Numbered from the stretch's first letter, positions 1 to 11,938 are shown. The stretch is DNA of 64,000 bases from Hymenopellis radicata (GCA_015501595.1 JADNRX010000097.1:94627-158626); one strand, 5' to 3'. Translations and numbers: made by a program. Notes: generated by a model from the letters alone, not told the origin.

Positions 1-886
1 AGGAAGGCAGTGTGCTCATACACATGCGTCAGTTCTTTAGAGAACCTGCGTACACGTCGACTGTTCTTGGGTGCGTCGGGTGGTGCGAAGGATATGCGAT
101 GTCTTACGTGGCGCAGGACGTTTTTCATTCTGGCAGGCCTGTACTTTCCGATATTCTTCCTGCAGCTCAATGCCGTCAAGAGAGGGATTGACGAAGGCCT
201 CGCATTCTACGTCGTAAGCCGTACCTTATTCCACTTCGGCTTAGTGACCAAGGCGTTTTCAGATCACCGTTATGAATGGTTCGACGGTGCTAGGTCGGAT
301 TCTCGGAACTGCGTTTGTTCCGCAACTTGGAGTGTTCAATGTCGTGATACCCTGTCTGCTGGTTTGCGCTATTTTGATTTTCTGCATGCTGGTAGTGAAA
401 ACAGTTGCTGCTACTTTCACATTCGCCGTCCTGTACGGACTCTTCTCCGGAGCCTGTGAGACATGTGTCCAATAACTACCCTTCGCGCTAAACCGACGGG
501 CATTGATAGATGTCGGAATATTCGCACCCATGGTTGGTTCGTTGGCGAAGAATGACTGGGAAATTGGGGCGCGCATGGGTATCTGCTTCAGTGTTACTGG
601 TTTGTGACCTGTCAAAGTGGATATCGTGCTTTTCTTTTCTGACTATGACTTCTCTCTTAGGATTCGGCGGCCTTATAGGTCGGTTTCCCCTCCGTTCTCC
701 GTTACTTCTTTGTTAACGGCTTATATGGCGTGGCTCAGGAACGCCCATTGCGGGCGCCTTATTGACTTCTTCGTACATATGGTGGAGACCGATCGTCTTT
801 GCGGCTTGCTGGTTTCCTGCGGGGCGTTTCTACTCACCATTGCACGGTCTCTCGTTGCAGCTCAAAAGCACACGCATCGGGTATGA
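1..886 (+). CDS. MFS monocarboxylate-permease-like transporter, C-terminal part (copy 1, frameshifted)
   Basis: This is the C-terminal half of a plasma-membrane MFS carrier of the fungal monocarboxylate-permease-like group; the 5' part lies outside the window. After splicing, the pieces read FFREPAYTSTVLG, AGLYFPIFFLQLNAVKRGI, an NGSTVLGRILGTAF helix, GIFAPMVGSLAKNDWEIGAR and FGGLIGTPI. They match the neighbouring copy at 1553-3581 piece by piece, with introns in the same places (about 52-98, 214-249, 460-514, 602-660, 680-726). In the last exon the conserved VFAG(LL) reading needs one more base at 801-804 (GCGG, GCGGG in copy 2). The tail then reads LLVSCGAFLLTIARSLVAAQ to a stop at 886. Without that base the reading runs on to a different stop near 917. 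Family is clear; substrate cannot be told. Intactness is doubtful because of the one-base shift. Confidence 0.72.
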
Positions 887-1552
887 TATAGAATACACGC
901 TGGCGTGCGCCGTATAGACTGGGGCTTCCATGCTACGGACGTAATACTATGGTATGGATCCCACCTCTAGATTTGCTCGTTTCATACTAGCGTTCAATGA
1001 AAACCCATCGAATGGAAACTCGCCGTGACTTCTACGACGTGAAGTTGGCGACTGGGCGCGTCCTTCTCGCCGCCTAATGGTGCCTTCTTCCTGTCTTCGT
1101 GGACTATGCTCGAGCTCCTTCGCCAGTCTGTACGACAATGCAATCGTCTCGAAGTGCAGCTGCAGATCTCCTTCGTCGCATGTTAAGAAGCTAGTAGGTA
1201 AAATCCACATGGAGGCTGTCTTTAATTCAATGCTTGTCGGCTGCAGGTAGGATTTGCAAGTGAGCCGCCTACCAAATATGCGTTGCCGATTTCACACTGA
1301 TTGCGTCCGAAAAGATGTATGCACCTTGCGTACTTACGACTACTATTGAGTATTGACGGCGGGATACCTTGATTCGAATTCGAAGAGAGAGAAGTTCGAT
1401 CTGTATTCTCTCCCTGGCATGGCCCAGAAGCCCTGAGGCCTGAGTTATCAAGCATCACGTCCCCGTCACTGTGGCTCTCGAGATATAAATTGAAACTGAC
1501 GAAGACTCGACAGTCATTAACACCGAGACGACGCATCCACGAACATACGATC
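887..1552. other. Intergenic region between the two MFS copies
   Basis: No reading frame here resembles a protein family. Short ORFs on the minus strand (947-1210, 1222-1536) lack splice support and are probably chance. It presumably holds the terminator of copy 1 and the promoter of copy 2; no clear TATA element is seen. Confidence 0.5.
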
Positions 1553-3581
1553 CATGGTTGGGCATTGACTGCGTGTATGGTGACGTACTGACTTCATTCA
1601 GTCATTAAAACGGGCTGAAGCTGGCCTTCCGGCTGCCTCTCCTTCAACCAAAGAAGCTCCGACGAACTTGACGGCGACTCACGATGCACCGACCGCGCCA
1701 CCGACACCTAATGATGAAGGCGGCTTCAAAGGCTGGTTAACAGTTTTCGGAGTGTACGTCCCCTTTTTGAAACGTTGTTATTCGCTGTCTGACGGCCATG
1801 GAAGGTGGCTGGTCCAATTTTCGACGTTTGGGTAAGTCGCTGCGCGCACGCCTTTCTTCTCAGACGCCTACTTACTTCGAATTCACAGGTATACCAACGC
1901 CTATGGCGTGTACAACGGTGCGCTTTTTCGTTGACCCACTTGCTCATTCTGATATAGCTAATGACTATCGTCGGTGTAGATTTCTATGTGCGAGACTTTA
2001 TGGTGGAGTATTCTTCGGCCCAGCTGAGGCAAGTACCGATTCGCCAGGTCTCTCGATTCATCGCTGACTGCCATCGCCTCGAGTAGCTGGGTGGGGAGCA
2101 TACAATTGATGTTAGTCATGACTGTGGGACTAGTCAGCGGAAGACTTTACGACGCGGGCTACTTGTGGGCTTCCATTTGTCCGCCGGTGTCCTTCAGACT
2201 AACCCGCTGCACGAAGTTATCATCTTATGATAGGCGGTTGCTCCTTATTCATCTTCAGCTTGTTCATGCTATCACTGGCTCAACCTGGACAGTACTATCA
2301 AGTTAGCACGCGAAGCGTCGGTTTATGAGCGTATGCTGAACTTTTCTTAGATCTTACTCGCTCAAGGCTTCGGTGCTGGGCTGGGCATTGGCATCGTTTA
2401 TGTCCCGAGCATCGCTGTGATCTCACACCATTTCGACAAAAGCCGGGCTCTCGCGATGGGAATTGCCACGTCGGTACGCATATATTCGCGAACTCTGTCG
2501 TCTCGCGTTGAAATAAATTACGCCACAAGGGTTCTGGGTTTGGAGGCATGGTTCAGCCTATCATGCTTAACAGATTGTTCCATAGCGGCGTTGGGTTCCA
2601 TACCGGCGTCTGCGCCAGTGCTGCCCTCAATCTCGGTGTTCTTCTACTCGCTATCGCCTGCATGAGAGCCAAGCCCGCCGCTCCACGCAGATTACACCAC
2701 GAGGACAACGAAAATACTTTCGGCCGTTCGTTACTGTTCCTGCTGGAGCCCTTGTACGCGGTATCAGTTCTAGGGTAAGTTCACAGCCGGTAGTGGCGTC
2801 TTAGTTTTCTGATCGAGCTCCTTGAAGGAGCTTCTTTGCCATGGCTGGGCTTTATTTCCCCATCTTCTTCGTCCAACTGAAGGCGGTTGAGACTGGAATC
2901 GAGCCCACCTTGGCCTTTTACGTCGTCGGTTACATTCTGTTTCGTCGCGACTGATCGTTGATGTGTACCTAGCTTACCGTTTTAAACGGGTCAACAATCC
3001 TCGGTCGTATTTGTGGCACAGCGTTTGTGCGGAAACTTGGCGTTTTCAACGTCGTGCTCGTCTGTGTTCTGGGATGTACTGTACTGATATTCTCTGCTCT
3101 GGCGATAGTTGGCGCCGTAGCAACGTTCGCTTTTGCGGTGCTGTATGGCTTGTTTGGGGGTGCCTGTACGTTTCTATCGTGTTTGCTAGTGGCCGCCACT
3201 TCATCACGGATCATCTTCTAGTTATGGGCATCTTTGCACCCATGATCGGATCACTGGCCCGCACAGACGCAGAAATTGGAGCACGGATGGGAATTGGTTT
3301 CGCCGTGACTGGTGAGTTGAAGGCTCAACTGCGTGGCGCGGGTAATATTAATTACTCTTTCCAAAGGGCTGGGGGGTCTCATTGGTAGGGTCCCGCACGC
3401 GTACGCAGGACCGAACTGACGCATACCTAAAGGAACACCCATAGCTGGAGGACTCTTAACCGATTCGTATATCTGGTGGCGGCCGACGGTGTTTGCGGGC
3501 AGCTCCATGGTGGCGGCGGGTATCCTCTTCCTCGCGGCAAGGCTCGTTCGTAGTAGACAAAAGGAAAGTCCGTGGGTTTAA
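1553..3581 (+). CDS. MFS monocarboxylate-permease-like transporter (copy 2, complete)
   Basis: A 12-TM plasma-membrane carrier of the fungal monocarboxylate-permease-like MFS group. Splicing about ten short introns gives a cytosolic Pro/Thr-rich N-terminus, then GGFKGWLTVFGVWLVQFSTF, YTNAYGVYNDFYVRDF, SSWVGSIQLMLVMTVGLVSG, AQGFGAGLGIGIVYVPSIAV, FDKSRALAMGIATSGSGFGG, RLFHSGVGFHTG and later GIFAPMIGSLARTDAEIGAR and TPIAGGLLTDSYIWWRPTVF. The stop is TAA at 3579-3581. The first exon is uncertain: ATG at 1553 followed by a 46-nt intron into the exon at 1602 gives MSLKRAEAGLP, but the donor is weak. It is a tandem paralogue of copy 1. No frameshift was found. The substrate (short-chain monocarboxylate or other) is not predictable from the sequence. 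Confidence 0.85.
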
Positions 3582-3613
3582 CGACAGATGCTATATGATA
3601 TACACGACCCAGT

Positions 3614-4218
3614 TCACCCCGCTAACCAGAAAGATGATTGCGTTGGGCGAGGTATGTCTCTAAGGCCGTCACGATTGGTCCGTAAAGGGTTCGACCATGA
3701 TTCATGTACATCCCTAGACACGTAGGTACATCCTGGAGAGTCTGAGTAGAGTGACCTGAGATGAGAGAGGGAACTCACTGTGTCATCAGACTGCAGCCAA
3801 CTTGCAAGTTGACTACAGTCGTTTTCTAGGACTAGCCAGGCACTCATCAAAAATATCATGACATGGTTAAGCAGACCTGACACGTCGAAGGCAAGAGAGG
3901 AGATGGTGGCGCGCATACCCGCTAAAGCATCCGTTTGTCGCTGCGAGACTTGAGCAGCATAATTGGCGTGTACAGCTTCGCTGTGGATTCTGTCAAACCG
4001 TTCAAATATTTTGGGATCCTGAATAGAAGATAAGATAGCGTTGTGCAAGGATCAAGGTACTCGCAGTCGGAAGAGTCGATTTTGACTTTCGATGTCCGAA
4101 AGATGAGAGCAAACGAGTTATTGAACAGGCGAATACGTATGGTTGACGGGAGTATCACGCTGATGGCCGCTGATGCCCCATCACCCGGCAGGTCAGGACC
4201 TCGAAAACCAATTGCCAT
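3614..4218 (-). CDS. Uncharacterised protein; begins with the duplicated 81-bp module
   Basis: The minus-strand reading starts at 4218 with MAIGFRGPDLPGDG, the module also found at 9518. It runs through SSDCE to a good intron (about 4020-4060, GTACCT...TTCAG). After the intron two frames are open. The more protein-like one contains KIFERFDRIHSEAVHANYAA and SQRQTDALAGMRATISSLAF, but it is not the frame that continues from exon 1, so either the intron limits are wrong or a base is missing. A second intron is possible at 3801-3876. No known domain was recognised. It could be a decayed gene fragment. Confidence 0.35.
4138..4218 (-). repeat. 81-bp inverted duplication, copy A
   Basis: Eighty-one bases, read on the minus strand from ATG at 4218, match 9518-9598 (plus strand) at all but one position (GGGGC against GGGCC). 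Both copies begin with the same ATG and encode MAIGFRGPDLPGDG(A/P)SAA. Similarity stops sharply at both ends, so this is a short duplicated module about 5.3 kb from its partner, in inverted orientation. Confidence 0.9.
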
Positions 4219-4244
4219 TTCTATATATTAAGTAGTTATTTTTT

Positions 4245-5090
4245 GTGTTTGTGGTAAATCAATTGAATAATGAGTCTCTGAACTCTTACCGCTTGACCAC
4301 CATGACACCTTTGGTGTTGGTCAAATCCGCGGGCATTCCATCAGAGTGCGGGGACCTCGCCAAAGAGACTCGTGGTGGAGTTCATCTCCATTCCTCCGGT
4401 ACACTCTTGGTGGCATGTTTATTGTTTAAACTCTCTGTTCTACAATCCTTCTTTCCTTCCTGCCTTAAGGCATTTGATAGCACCTCCTTCACGACCCACG
4501 GCCACGTTCCAACTCGTGACTGTTGTTTTGAACGACGACGGCCCACGTTCGTCGTTGTTCGGTGTTTGCCGGATGCCGATCGCGATTGGCGTCTCTACTT
4601 CCTACCACGATGGCACCTCAACGACGAGGTGTCATCCAGCTCTGAAACTTCGTCTGCGCCCTCCCGGGGTCCTTTGCTCTACTTCTTTCTCTTTTTTGGA
4701 CCCCGGATCATCTTTCAAGGCTTCCAGCAGCCAAGGATACGCTCTGAGGACGACGACGACGGCCGATGTCTTGAAGAGGCTGACTGCTATCCTGTAGGCA
4801 CCCCAACGGGTTGTCTGTGCCAAGGTATGTACTCGTTCTCAAAAGTCTCCTTTCTGCCAGCACTGACGATATGTACAGTGCAACACGCGACGGTTCTTTC
4901 CATCCCCCACACCTGCTCCCAGCGCCGTTCTGCCATCTCCTGCCACCATCTCGCGGATGCCCAGCACGACCTTCCACCCGCTACCTTTGCCTGAAGCGCT
5001 CGGATGCTCGGCAAGAGACGACATGCCAGAAATCTATTTTCCCGCCCTTACACCATATCCGGCGACGACGCCATCCGACTCTTTGAGGAC
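4245..5090 (+). other. Uncertain coding region
   Basis: Two overlapping frames stay open for over 140 codons (4245-4994 and 4372-4797), and a plausible intron lies at about 4825-4878 (GTATGT...TACAG). The composition (Phe/Ser/Leu and Asp/Glu runs) does not match any family I know. It may hold part of a basidiomycete-specific gene or simply open frames in C-rich DNA. Confidence 0.2.
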
Positions 5091-5545
5091 ATTTGGATAG
5101 CTTAGCCATGGGCGGGTACCCGTTTAGCTACGTGCCAGCTGGAGATGGCTGCGCTCTATGAGACGGCAGCATCTATCCACGTTGGCACCACTCGCTTGGA
5201 GGACCTTTGTTCCAACAATGTCGGCACCTCATGCGACAGCGAACGGATGTCGAGGGGAGTCGAAGAATTGGAGCAACAACCGTCTCGCCTCACGGTTCCC
5301 TACGCAGTCGGACGATGACAAGCTCATAGGCACAGAATTGCAGAGGAGATGATGGGGAGACGATGGCGGCAAGGAGGACACGATGACACGAGAAGAAACG
5401 CATCCGTTGCTCGTTGTTCTCGTCTCCTCAGCCTCATCGGCCTCTTTCATCGTCGGTTATGCCTTGCCTCATCGTCATCCTCTTGCGCCAGCTTGCGCCC
5501 TCGTCTCTCCTTTCTTGCTGTCTCTCCTTCGTTGTGTCTGAAATT

Positions 5546-5879
5546 TTAGTGTATGGTATGTGTGCTGCACCTTTGTGCCTCATGCGCCTGCACCAAAAGA
5601 TTGATGAATTGAGATTTCCGGTTAATGAGCGAATCTGCCAACACCTCAAGGAGCTCCTTGGTGGTGCCTACGAGGGCGCGCGTCTTAAGCTCAAGAACCC
5701 TGATGGACGCGTACCCAGCAAGCCAGCCAGCAAGGGTGCGAGGACTCTCAGCTAGAGAAAGCGCGGTCAGGACGACAACGATGAAGATGAGGACGAAGAG
5801 GACGGGGACGGGGACGAACAACCGGTCAAAAAGACGCGTACGCGAGAAAGAAGAAGAGCGACAACAATGACGAGTCTTA
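5546..5879 (+). other. Possible small basic/acidic protein fragment
   Basis: One frame reads KIDELRFPVNERICQHLKEL and then a Lys/Ser-rich stretch up to a stop near 5755. Another continues across it into RGQDDNDEDEDEEDGDGDEQ and KKTRTREKEEERQQ, ending at 5870. An acidic block followed by a basic block is typical of nuclear fungal proteins, but no domain is recognisable and the joins are not secure. It may be a 3' portion of the uncertain gene upstream. Confidence 0.2.
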
Positions 5880-6379
5880 GCGTATCCACGGCGCCAACTT
5901 CCCCTTCCCGCCTAATGTGCGCTCCAGCAGTCTACGTCCAGTGAGTTCTAAGACTCCACCGACGACGATGATATGATGCGCCGTGCGGCATAGGTATCTG
6001 CTAGTATCCGTGCTGAATCCATGAAGCTACCGGCAGCCCCTTGGATTCCATCACTAGTCGCCCTTCACTGCCATAGCATCGTTCGCGCTCGAGCGCGATA
6101 TGGATCATCCAATCCACAAAACTGTTCTGCTCTCAACTCGCTAGACGTGAAGAAACGAAGCACTCCTGTCGTCCTCCACACCATTCCTTTGTCAACTTCT
6201 TTGGCACGGAACAGACGGATGTCATTACAGTCGGAGCGCATATGCGAACAAGGCGAACGAGGACAACACCTTTCAAAGAAAGCACTTACTGAATGTGAGC
6301 ACTGCTCTTTCGTCCCTCTGTCAATCTCAGCTTATATTCCGTTTAAGTTGTCTCTAACCACTGATGAGCCTACGCAGTA

Positions 6380-6862
6380 CGCAGCCAAAGTCCAAAACAG
6401 TGAATTTGACGATATCAATCATATGGCGAATGACGAACGTCTTTGACAAATTCACCAAACTCGGTTTTCGTAGTACTTGCAGTGAACCAGCATATATCAG
6501 ATTCGGGAGTGCGTGCGACAAAGATCTTGCTGTTGATATTCGGAACGGACAGCTCAAGATTGATGGGTCCGTTTCAGCATCGACTTCTTACCACTGTCAG
6601 CTAATTTCGTGAACAGCGAGACTGTATCAGGCTTCTTCGAATCTTCAATCCAAGTCATTATCGATGCCATCAAGATGCAGAAAGAATACTCTTCCGTTGA
6701 TGTCTTGATTAGTACACAGGCCAGGTCGACTCCTCGATTATGCTCATTTGAGTCACAGACTGTCCTTGTGGGCGCATTTGCCGCGAGCGACTGGCTCTTC
6801 GGCCAGCTCCGAGATACCTTGACTCAGTCTGGCATTACGGACTGCATGTGTGAGTACGCTTG
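6380..6862 (+). pseudogene. Hsp70-like (actin-like ATPase) fragment, broken
   Basis: Readable pieces are FDKFTKLGFRSTCSEPAYIRF, an intron at about 6569-6616, then FFESSIQVIIDAIKMQKEYS and TVLVGAFAASDWLFGQLRDT. This order (FDKSTKL-like, PAYIRFG, FFEPSI..I, VFLVGGFAASDWLF) is that of the large Agaricomycete Hsp70-like family, a divergent Hsp70 nucleotide-binding domain. Only the C-terminal third of that ATPase domain is present. The phosphate-binding N-terminus and the SRPDSH...NKAVADGAV segment that should follow are missing. The upstream frame (NSEFDDINHMANDER) shifts relative to the main one. I infer a truncated relic; an undetected split model is less likely. Confidence 0.6.
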
Positions 6863-6959
6863 AGAATATTCTGCAACCCGTAGCACTCACCTAGCCGTGT
6901 CTCCAGTCTGTTGCTTTCTTTGAGAAGGACGGTACATATTTTCTATGGGTGATTTGGAT

Positions 6960-7680
6960 GTACCGATATGATTTCTAGAGACAATGATGCACGGACACTT
7001 GAAAACTCCAACTCTGCAGTCAGGGGACCAGCGCCAAGTCTGTCGAGTCGTACGAGGCACCCAACGACTTCGCTCTCCAGCAGGCGGCTGCGCAGGTCGT
7101 CAATATCGTGTCCTTGCTTTCGAGTACTCTCGCCACTGCTCCTACAGATGTCACCATAGCTGCACCTCCGAATACGCCGAACCGAGGCTCCGCAGGCTGC
7201 CGCTTTCGTTGCTCCTCCTCTTGTCAACCCCGATGACATCCCGAACCGAGCGCCGCCGCCTGCTCGTGACGTCGCCACTCATCGATAAGGCCTGTTGCTC
7301 CAGTGGTCCTGACTTGTGAGTTATCATCTCACTTCAATGTGCATGCTTTCATACTCGACAAAGTTAGTGTACTCCGTGCGACACTGATTCCGGGTCATTC
7401 CCGCCTGCTACGTGCGAGGTTGAGGTCGAAGTTTTCGTGTGGCCCATTCTTCGTTCCTGCCGTTGGTATAGCCGAGTGGGGAAGTCCAGACCATGAACGA
7501 GGTGAGGATACGTCGCTGCTGATTGCCGCCTGTCCTATCAAAGAGTGACAGTGAACCTTTGTTCTCTTCAATCAGACGGCGGACCAAGCAGCACAGGCTC
7601 TGTGGCGCAGATTGGAGAGGGGCGACGCTCACATTACTGGTGACTTGTTGACTGATATCCTTAGGGCGGGTACGCCGCGT
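6960..7680 (+). other. Low-complexity ORF region downstream of the Hsp70 relic
   Basis: One frame reads SVESYEAPNDFALQQAAAQV and LSSTLATAPTDVTIAAPPNT; a shifted frame continues with AFVAPPLVNPDDIPNRAPPP. Further on, QTADQAAQALWRRLERGDAH reads to a stop near 7678. The Ala/Pro-rich text looks coding but changes frame. No domain was recognised. This may be the degraded neighbour of, or an addition to, the Hsp70-like gene. Confidence 0.25.
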
Positions 7681-7689
7681 TGATCCAAC

Positions 7690-9517
7690 TCGACTGAGGT
7701 TTAAGCCTTCCTTAAACTATGATTTAAGCCCTTAAATGTTCTTAAGGCTTAAGACTTAATGACAACACTGGGTACGCGTGGTGCCGCACCTAAAAATAAC
7801 TGGATCGTGGACGCGTTTTTGGATTGGTTGTCGTTTGTGAGTTTGGCGTTCGTCCGTAAGTTTGAGACTGAACAATCCTTAGATGCTTGTGCCCGTGTGG
7901 CGAGCGTCTGTCGATCGGAAGGTGAAGGCGCATGCGAAGGAGCACGAGAAGTACCTCCAGGATGAAGGGTTCTTCGAGATGCCTTGAGTAAGTGTCTGTT
8001 AACTGCGAACTATACTTTACTCACATGGAACTTAGTGTAAAATATCTATGTGTACTAATGAACACTTTGTTACGAACTTTGAACACTATGCGTATCTGCC
8101 TCGAACGATCCACAAGCTCAGCTGTTCTTATCCCAGTACTGCACGCTGCGAAACTCGGCATGGCGTATTCAACATGCATTCGACGTAGTTCCCCAAGAAA
8201 CCAGCTAAACCCGTCTCGTTCGCTAACATCTGATTAGCCGTGCCATATCATCATCGCCGATACTAGCGCCTCGACACCGAACATTTGGCCTCCCCTTCAC
8301 GGAGCTGACAACCGTTCCCACCGTGATAGACAAGTCACCACATCCTGCTGTCATTGTGGCCGCGGCGCTAGATAATGTTATCAAGGTATAGGTGGCGTAC
8401 GATGAGTACGTACCTCGCCCTGGGAGTAATTCGACCATTCGACAAACCTACCATAGAGGAGACGAAGACGATCTTTGATTTATCATGGCAGTGCTTCTGG
8501 CGCACCATCGTCTTTGCGCGGTCCACGCTGTCCGGGTTTGAACGCAGCACGACTCCTCCATGCCTTGGTCAAGGTCATCTCGACGAAAACATTGGGATGC
8601 GCGTCCCCAGCGCATGCAACTCGGAGACGGCCTGCACTCTGAACTGATGCCGTGCACAGTACTTTCCACCCACCATGTTCAGGGCTTTTTACAAGGAGGA
8701 AAACATCTGAGTTGATGCTTATAGCTAAGTGACATGGTCAGACCCTTGCCTGGGAGAATCATCGGCTTTGGTGCTTTGTCGGATTCGCCTCCTCTTCAAC
8801 GTCGTCGGCTGGTGTCATGGGGTGCGGCATCGGGAGTATGAACGTCGAACTGGCCAACTTTGCGGAATGAAACTTCTGGACACACGCGCTATGGAGCTCG
8901 TTGTCGGGCCCATCGCATGCAGGTAAGGTTTTCAAGATTGAACCTTTTCTTTACAAGTTAATGTTGTCCTTTACTAGACGAATACTTGTTCAAAGCCGGG
9001 TCTCGAAGAACTTCGTATTTGGTGGTCTCACAAGTCTGGACCTTGACTGCTCGTGTAGCGGGGCAATTAAGAGGGCGACGGAGGCTTAGAGTCTTAGCAG
9101 TGAGCAAGAACACATGTAGTCCCTAGGTGGACTCACACGATGCTGAGGAGGCTCCGTACTTGGGTGCGAGTACGTACATACTACAGGACGCTAAGCCGAG
9201 GCGTGAGTTCTGATGTGTGTGGATCAACACAGATCAACCAGAGTGAATCCTTGAACTCGCATTTGTTGAGCTGAATTTCTTTACCGCACTTTTAACATTG
9301 TTGAACTTTATGTTCTTTGAATTTGGACGCCTTGATCCAGTGCCTTTCTCTCCAAAGAACCTGAAATTCGACATCACACGTTGCGTCCTTCAGGTATTCG
9401 AACAGCCAGTTTTCGAAGGCCTCCTGGTTGGACGCCAGAATACAGAAATTTGTGTCTGACTAGATTAGATACTACTTACATTGCCTACCGTGACCTTAAG
9501 ACTTAAGCATACCCATT
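7690..9517. other. Gene-poor stretch with scattered short ORFs
   Basis: A TTTAAG/CTTAAG-rich tract lies at 7696-7760. Short open pieces such as RKVKAHAKEHEKYLQDEGFF (7917-7987) and FGLPFTELTTVPTVIDKSPH (8270-8335) look protein-like but cannot be joined into a gene. I see no RNA gene and no intact coding region. Confidence 0.4.
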
Positions 9518-9598
9518 ATGGCAATTGGTTTTCGAGGTCCTGACCTGCCGGGTGATGGGCCATCAGCGGCCATCAGCGTGATACTCCCGTCAACCATA
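9518..9598 (+). repeat. 81-bp inverted duplication, copy B
   Basis: Plus-strand partner of 4138-4218, differing at one base. It opens an ORF from ATG 9518 that goes on past the module for 26 further codons to a TGA near 9679. The continuation (NTSTPVDCRTWIEDVIESFS) has nothing in common with the continuation of copy A. Confidence 0.9.
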
Positions 9599-9743
9599 AA
9601 TACGTCTACGCCGGTCGATTGCCGAACCTGGATTGAAGATGTGATTGAGTCATTCAGTGATGCCGCCGAACATTCATGATGACCCACATCGTGGTACAGC
9701 CTTAAGGTTTATCAGAGACGGAGTCAGAGAGGTAGAAGAACCC

Positions 9744-10466
9744 TTACTCTTTCGTGGCAGCGTCGAGTTCCTGAAACTTGGAGCACAAATTTCGCATTTC
9801 TTGATGTCCGGTGGACATCCTTTGGGAAGAGAACTTGACAATATCGTGGTGAAATGCAGTCAGCCCTTCGACCGAGCCGAGAAAAGTTTCTATGCAAGAT
9901 GCGGTATACGCTAAATGAGAGAGTGATATCTATGAAGCGTGAGTTTGAACCAACAGCGAGAACTTCATTGTTACCTTCACGAACGAATCGAGCACTTGCG
10001 CCTTTTCCCGCCGCATGTGTGGCGTCTCGTTGGAAAGATTCTTGGCCATATAAGGAAGAATCATAGTCAAGAACACTGTCACTAGATGTCAGCACGTTGG
10101 GCGCCCAGGACGCGAAACGCCGACGCACTGTTGAAACGACCATGTAGATATCCAAAATTGTTGCTACATACTGCATGCATCTGAGTGAATTCCTAGAAGT
10201 GAATAAGTGAATGCGTTTCCGAAATTGTTTGGGAAGGAACATACTGTTTGGAAGTGGGACCAAGTCGGCTGCATCGGGGGCGCTACACGCTGTAGATCCA
10301 ATGCAACTATCTGATCGAAGATGTTGGTGAGGGCGGGGACGATGGTGGTCTGTCGGTGGGCAAGCTTTTTGAAGGAGTCAGAGAGGTCGGTGGTGTTGAG
10401 CGGTTCATTGAGGAACTTGAGAGTAGCGGAGTAGCAACTACGCGAACTATCAGCCAAAGGAGACAT
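9744..10466 (-). CDS. Uncharacterised basidiomycete protein
   Basis: The spliced minus-strand model starts at ATG 10466 (MSPLADSS), reads FLNEPLNTTDLSDSFKKLAH and PALTNIFDQIVALDLQ, then crosses an intron (about 10175-10240) into YVATILDIYMVVSTVRRRFA. It continues with SVLDYDSSLYGQESFQRDAT and GKGASARFVREGNNEV. A further intron leads to GLTAFHHDIVKFSSQRMSTG and KFQELDAATKE, stop at 9744. It is predicted to be mostly helical and soluble. I do not recognise a named domain; the text has the even codon use and conserved look of a real fungal gene. The 5' end may extend upstream by another exon. Confidence 0.5.
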
Positions 10467-10599
10467 GATTTGAACACGGACAACTTACGTCGAGTCCTCA
10501 GTGTTATACCCTTCCATTGGTGGTTTCTAGATGGTGTAGTGTCGGTGTACTCCTTGGACTATAAGGTGCTGTGAGAGTCCTAGTTGAGGCATAGCCCAT

Positions 10600-11938
10600 C
10601 TCGGCTCGGTGACGTCCTGAATGTAGGCTCTCGGATGTCAACGCGGGGCGCGTCCTTCAAGTTGATCAGCCAAATTTACGAGCCGTCATCGGTTGGGCAT
10701 GATCCAGTTTCAAGTCCGGCGTGTGCAGATGGAGTTGGCGCTGGCTGCCTCGGTAGAGTGGGAAGAGTCAGTTCTAAATGCTGTGGGCTTCGCATCTCTC
10801 TGCAACGTTTCAATTACATGCTTTCCACCGTGACACGGATGAGCTCAGCAATGAAGGGCTGCAAGACTTCGACGTTCTGGTGGCGGCTCCTATGAGGGGT
10901 ACATGCATGCAACGTCCTGTGCTGGCGTCGGCCGGGTACATAGCCGTAGCTTTCCTGAACACTCCGTCGCGTGAGGAGTGTTCGAGAGTAGAACAAATTC
11001 GTGTCAAAGTATAACACTTGCAATGTCCGTGTATATTCCGACCGCATCGGTGGCCGTCGGCTTGTTGACGCCGGACGGCGGAGGCAAACACGGCTTGTTT
11101 TCCTTCCATCAAAAGTACCTTGGGACGAAAATCGGATGTGTCCCGCGTCTTTGACTCTTTCAGTCTATCCAAAAAAGTCGAACGCTGATCTCACAGGCCC
11201 CAGACCAGGTGTACAGTTGCAGCGTTGAAACGATATCTTGATACTACCCGTTGGCAGATCGTTGTCCTGAATCCTCGGTAAACTTCTACATGGATGTTAC
11301 TTATGCATCACACAGAAAACTATCAGGAATCTGGGATGTTCGAGCGGTGAGATCTAACTTTGCCTCGTCATCTTACCCCACATCCCATCCAACGGCGACG
11401 CGATGACCGGGTGAAGGCTAGCCTGGGTTACTTCGTTACCCTACTGAGTAGAGGCGTCATCTCACCCATAAGATGTCAACCACCACCCCCAGGTTGTAAT
11501 GGCCCTTTCTGGATGAAGCGCTCTAGCCTCGAATCTTTCACTTACTTTCCAGGGCCTGCCGCATTTCCATCAGTCATCCTGTATGTCCTTTGTCCGCAAT
11601 ACCCAGTTGTTGATGATCCCGCTGACCTACGTGATGCCATCGACGTCCGTTCGTCAACCACAGTCCTTTCTCACGAAATGGGCGCTTCCGTTGGTGCGAC
11701 AATATCTCAATGCGAGAGATGCTGTTCACATCACGTCGATCTGAGTTCTCTTACTAATCCATTCTCCTTCGCAGATATGATGATTCAACAAACAATGCTA
11801 CTCTTCAGGACATAATGATAATTTGTGTATGATCCATTCTCGAGTCCCTCATAAAGAACCTCTTACTAACTTCATCATATATTTTTAGTACAAAAACTGT
11901 TCTGCGCAGTCATTTGTGTTGAAGCACAGCCGGACGGG
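10600..11938. other. Intergenic or decayed stretch
   Basis: ORFs of 60-150 codons occur on both strands (for example 10810-11172 minus, 11360-11815 plus) but none shows motifs, splice-supported extension or protein-like composition. Nothing annotatable was recognised. Confidence 0.4.

Noticed and set aside
7690..9515. CTTAAG-rich tracts at 7696-7760 and 9492-9508 as possible transposon ends
   Set aside because: They resemble each other in composition only; no matching inverted termini or target duplication could be found.
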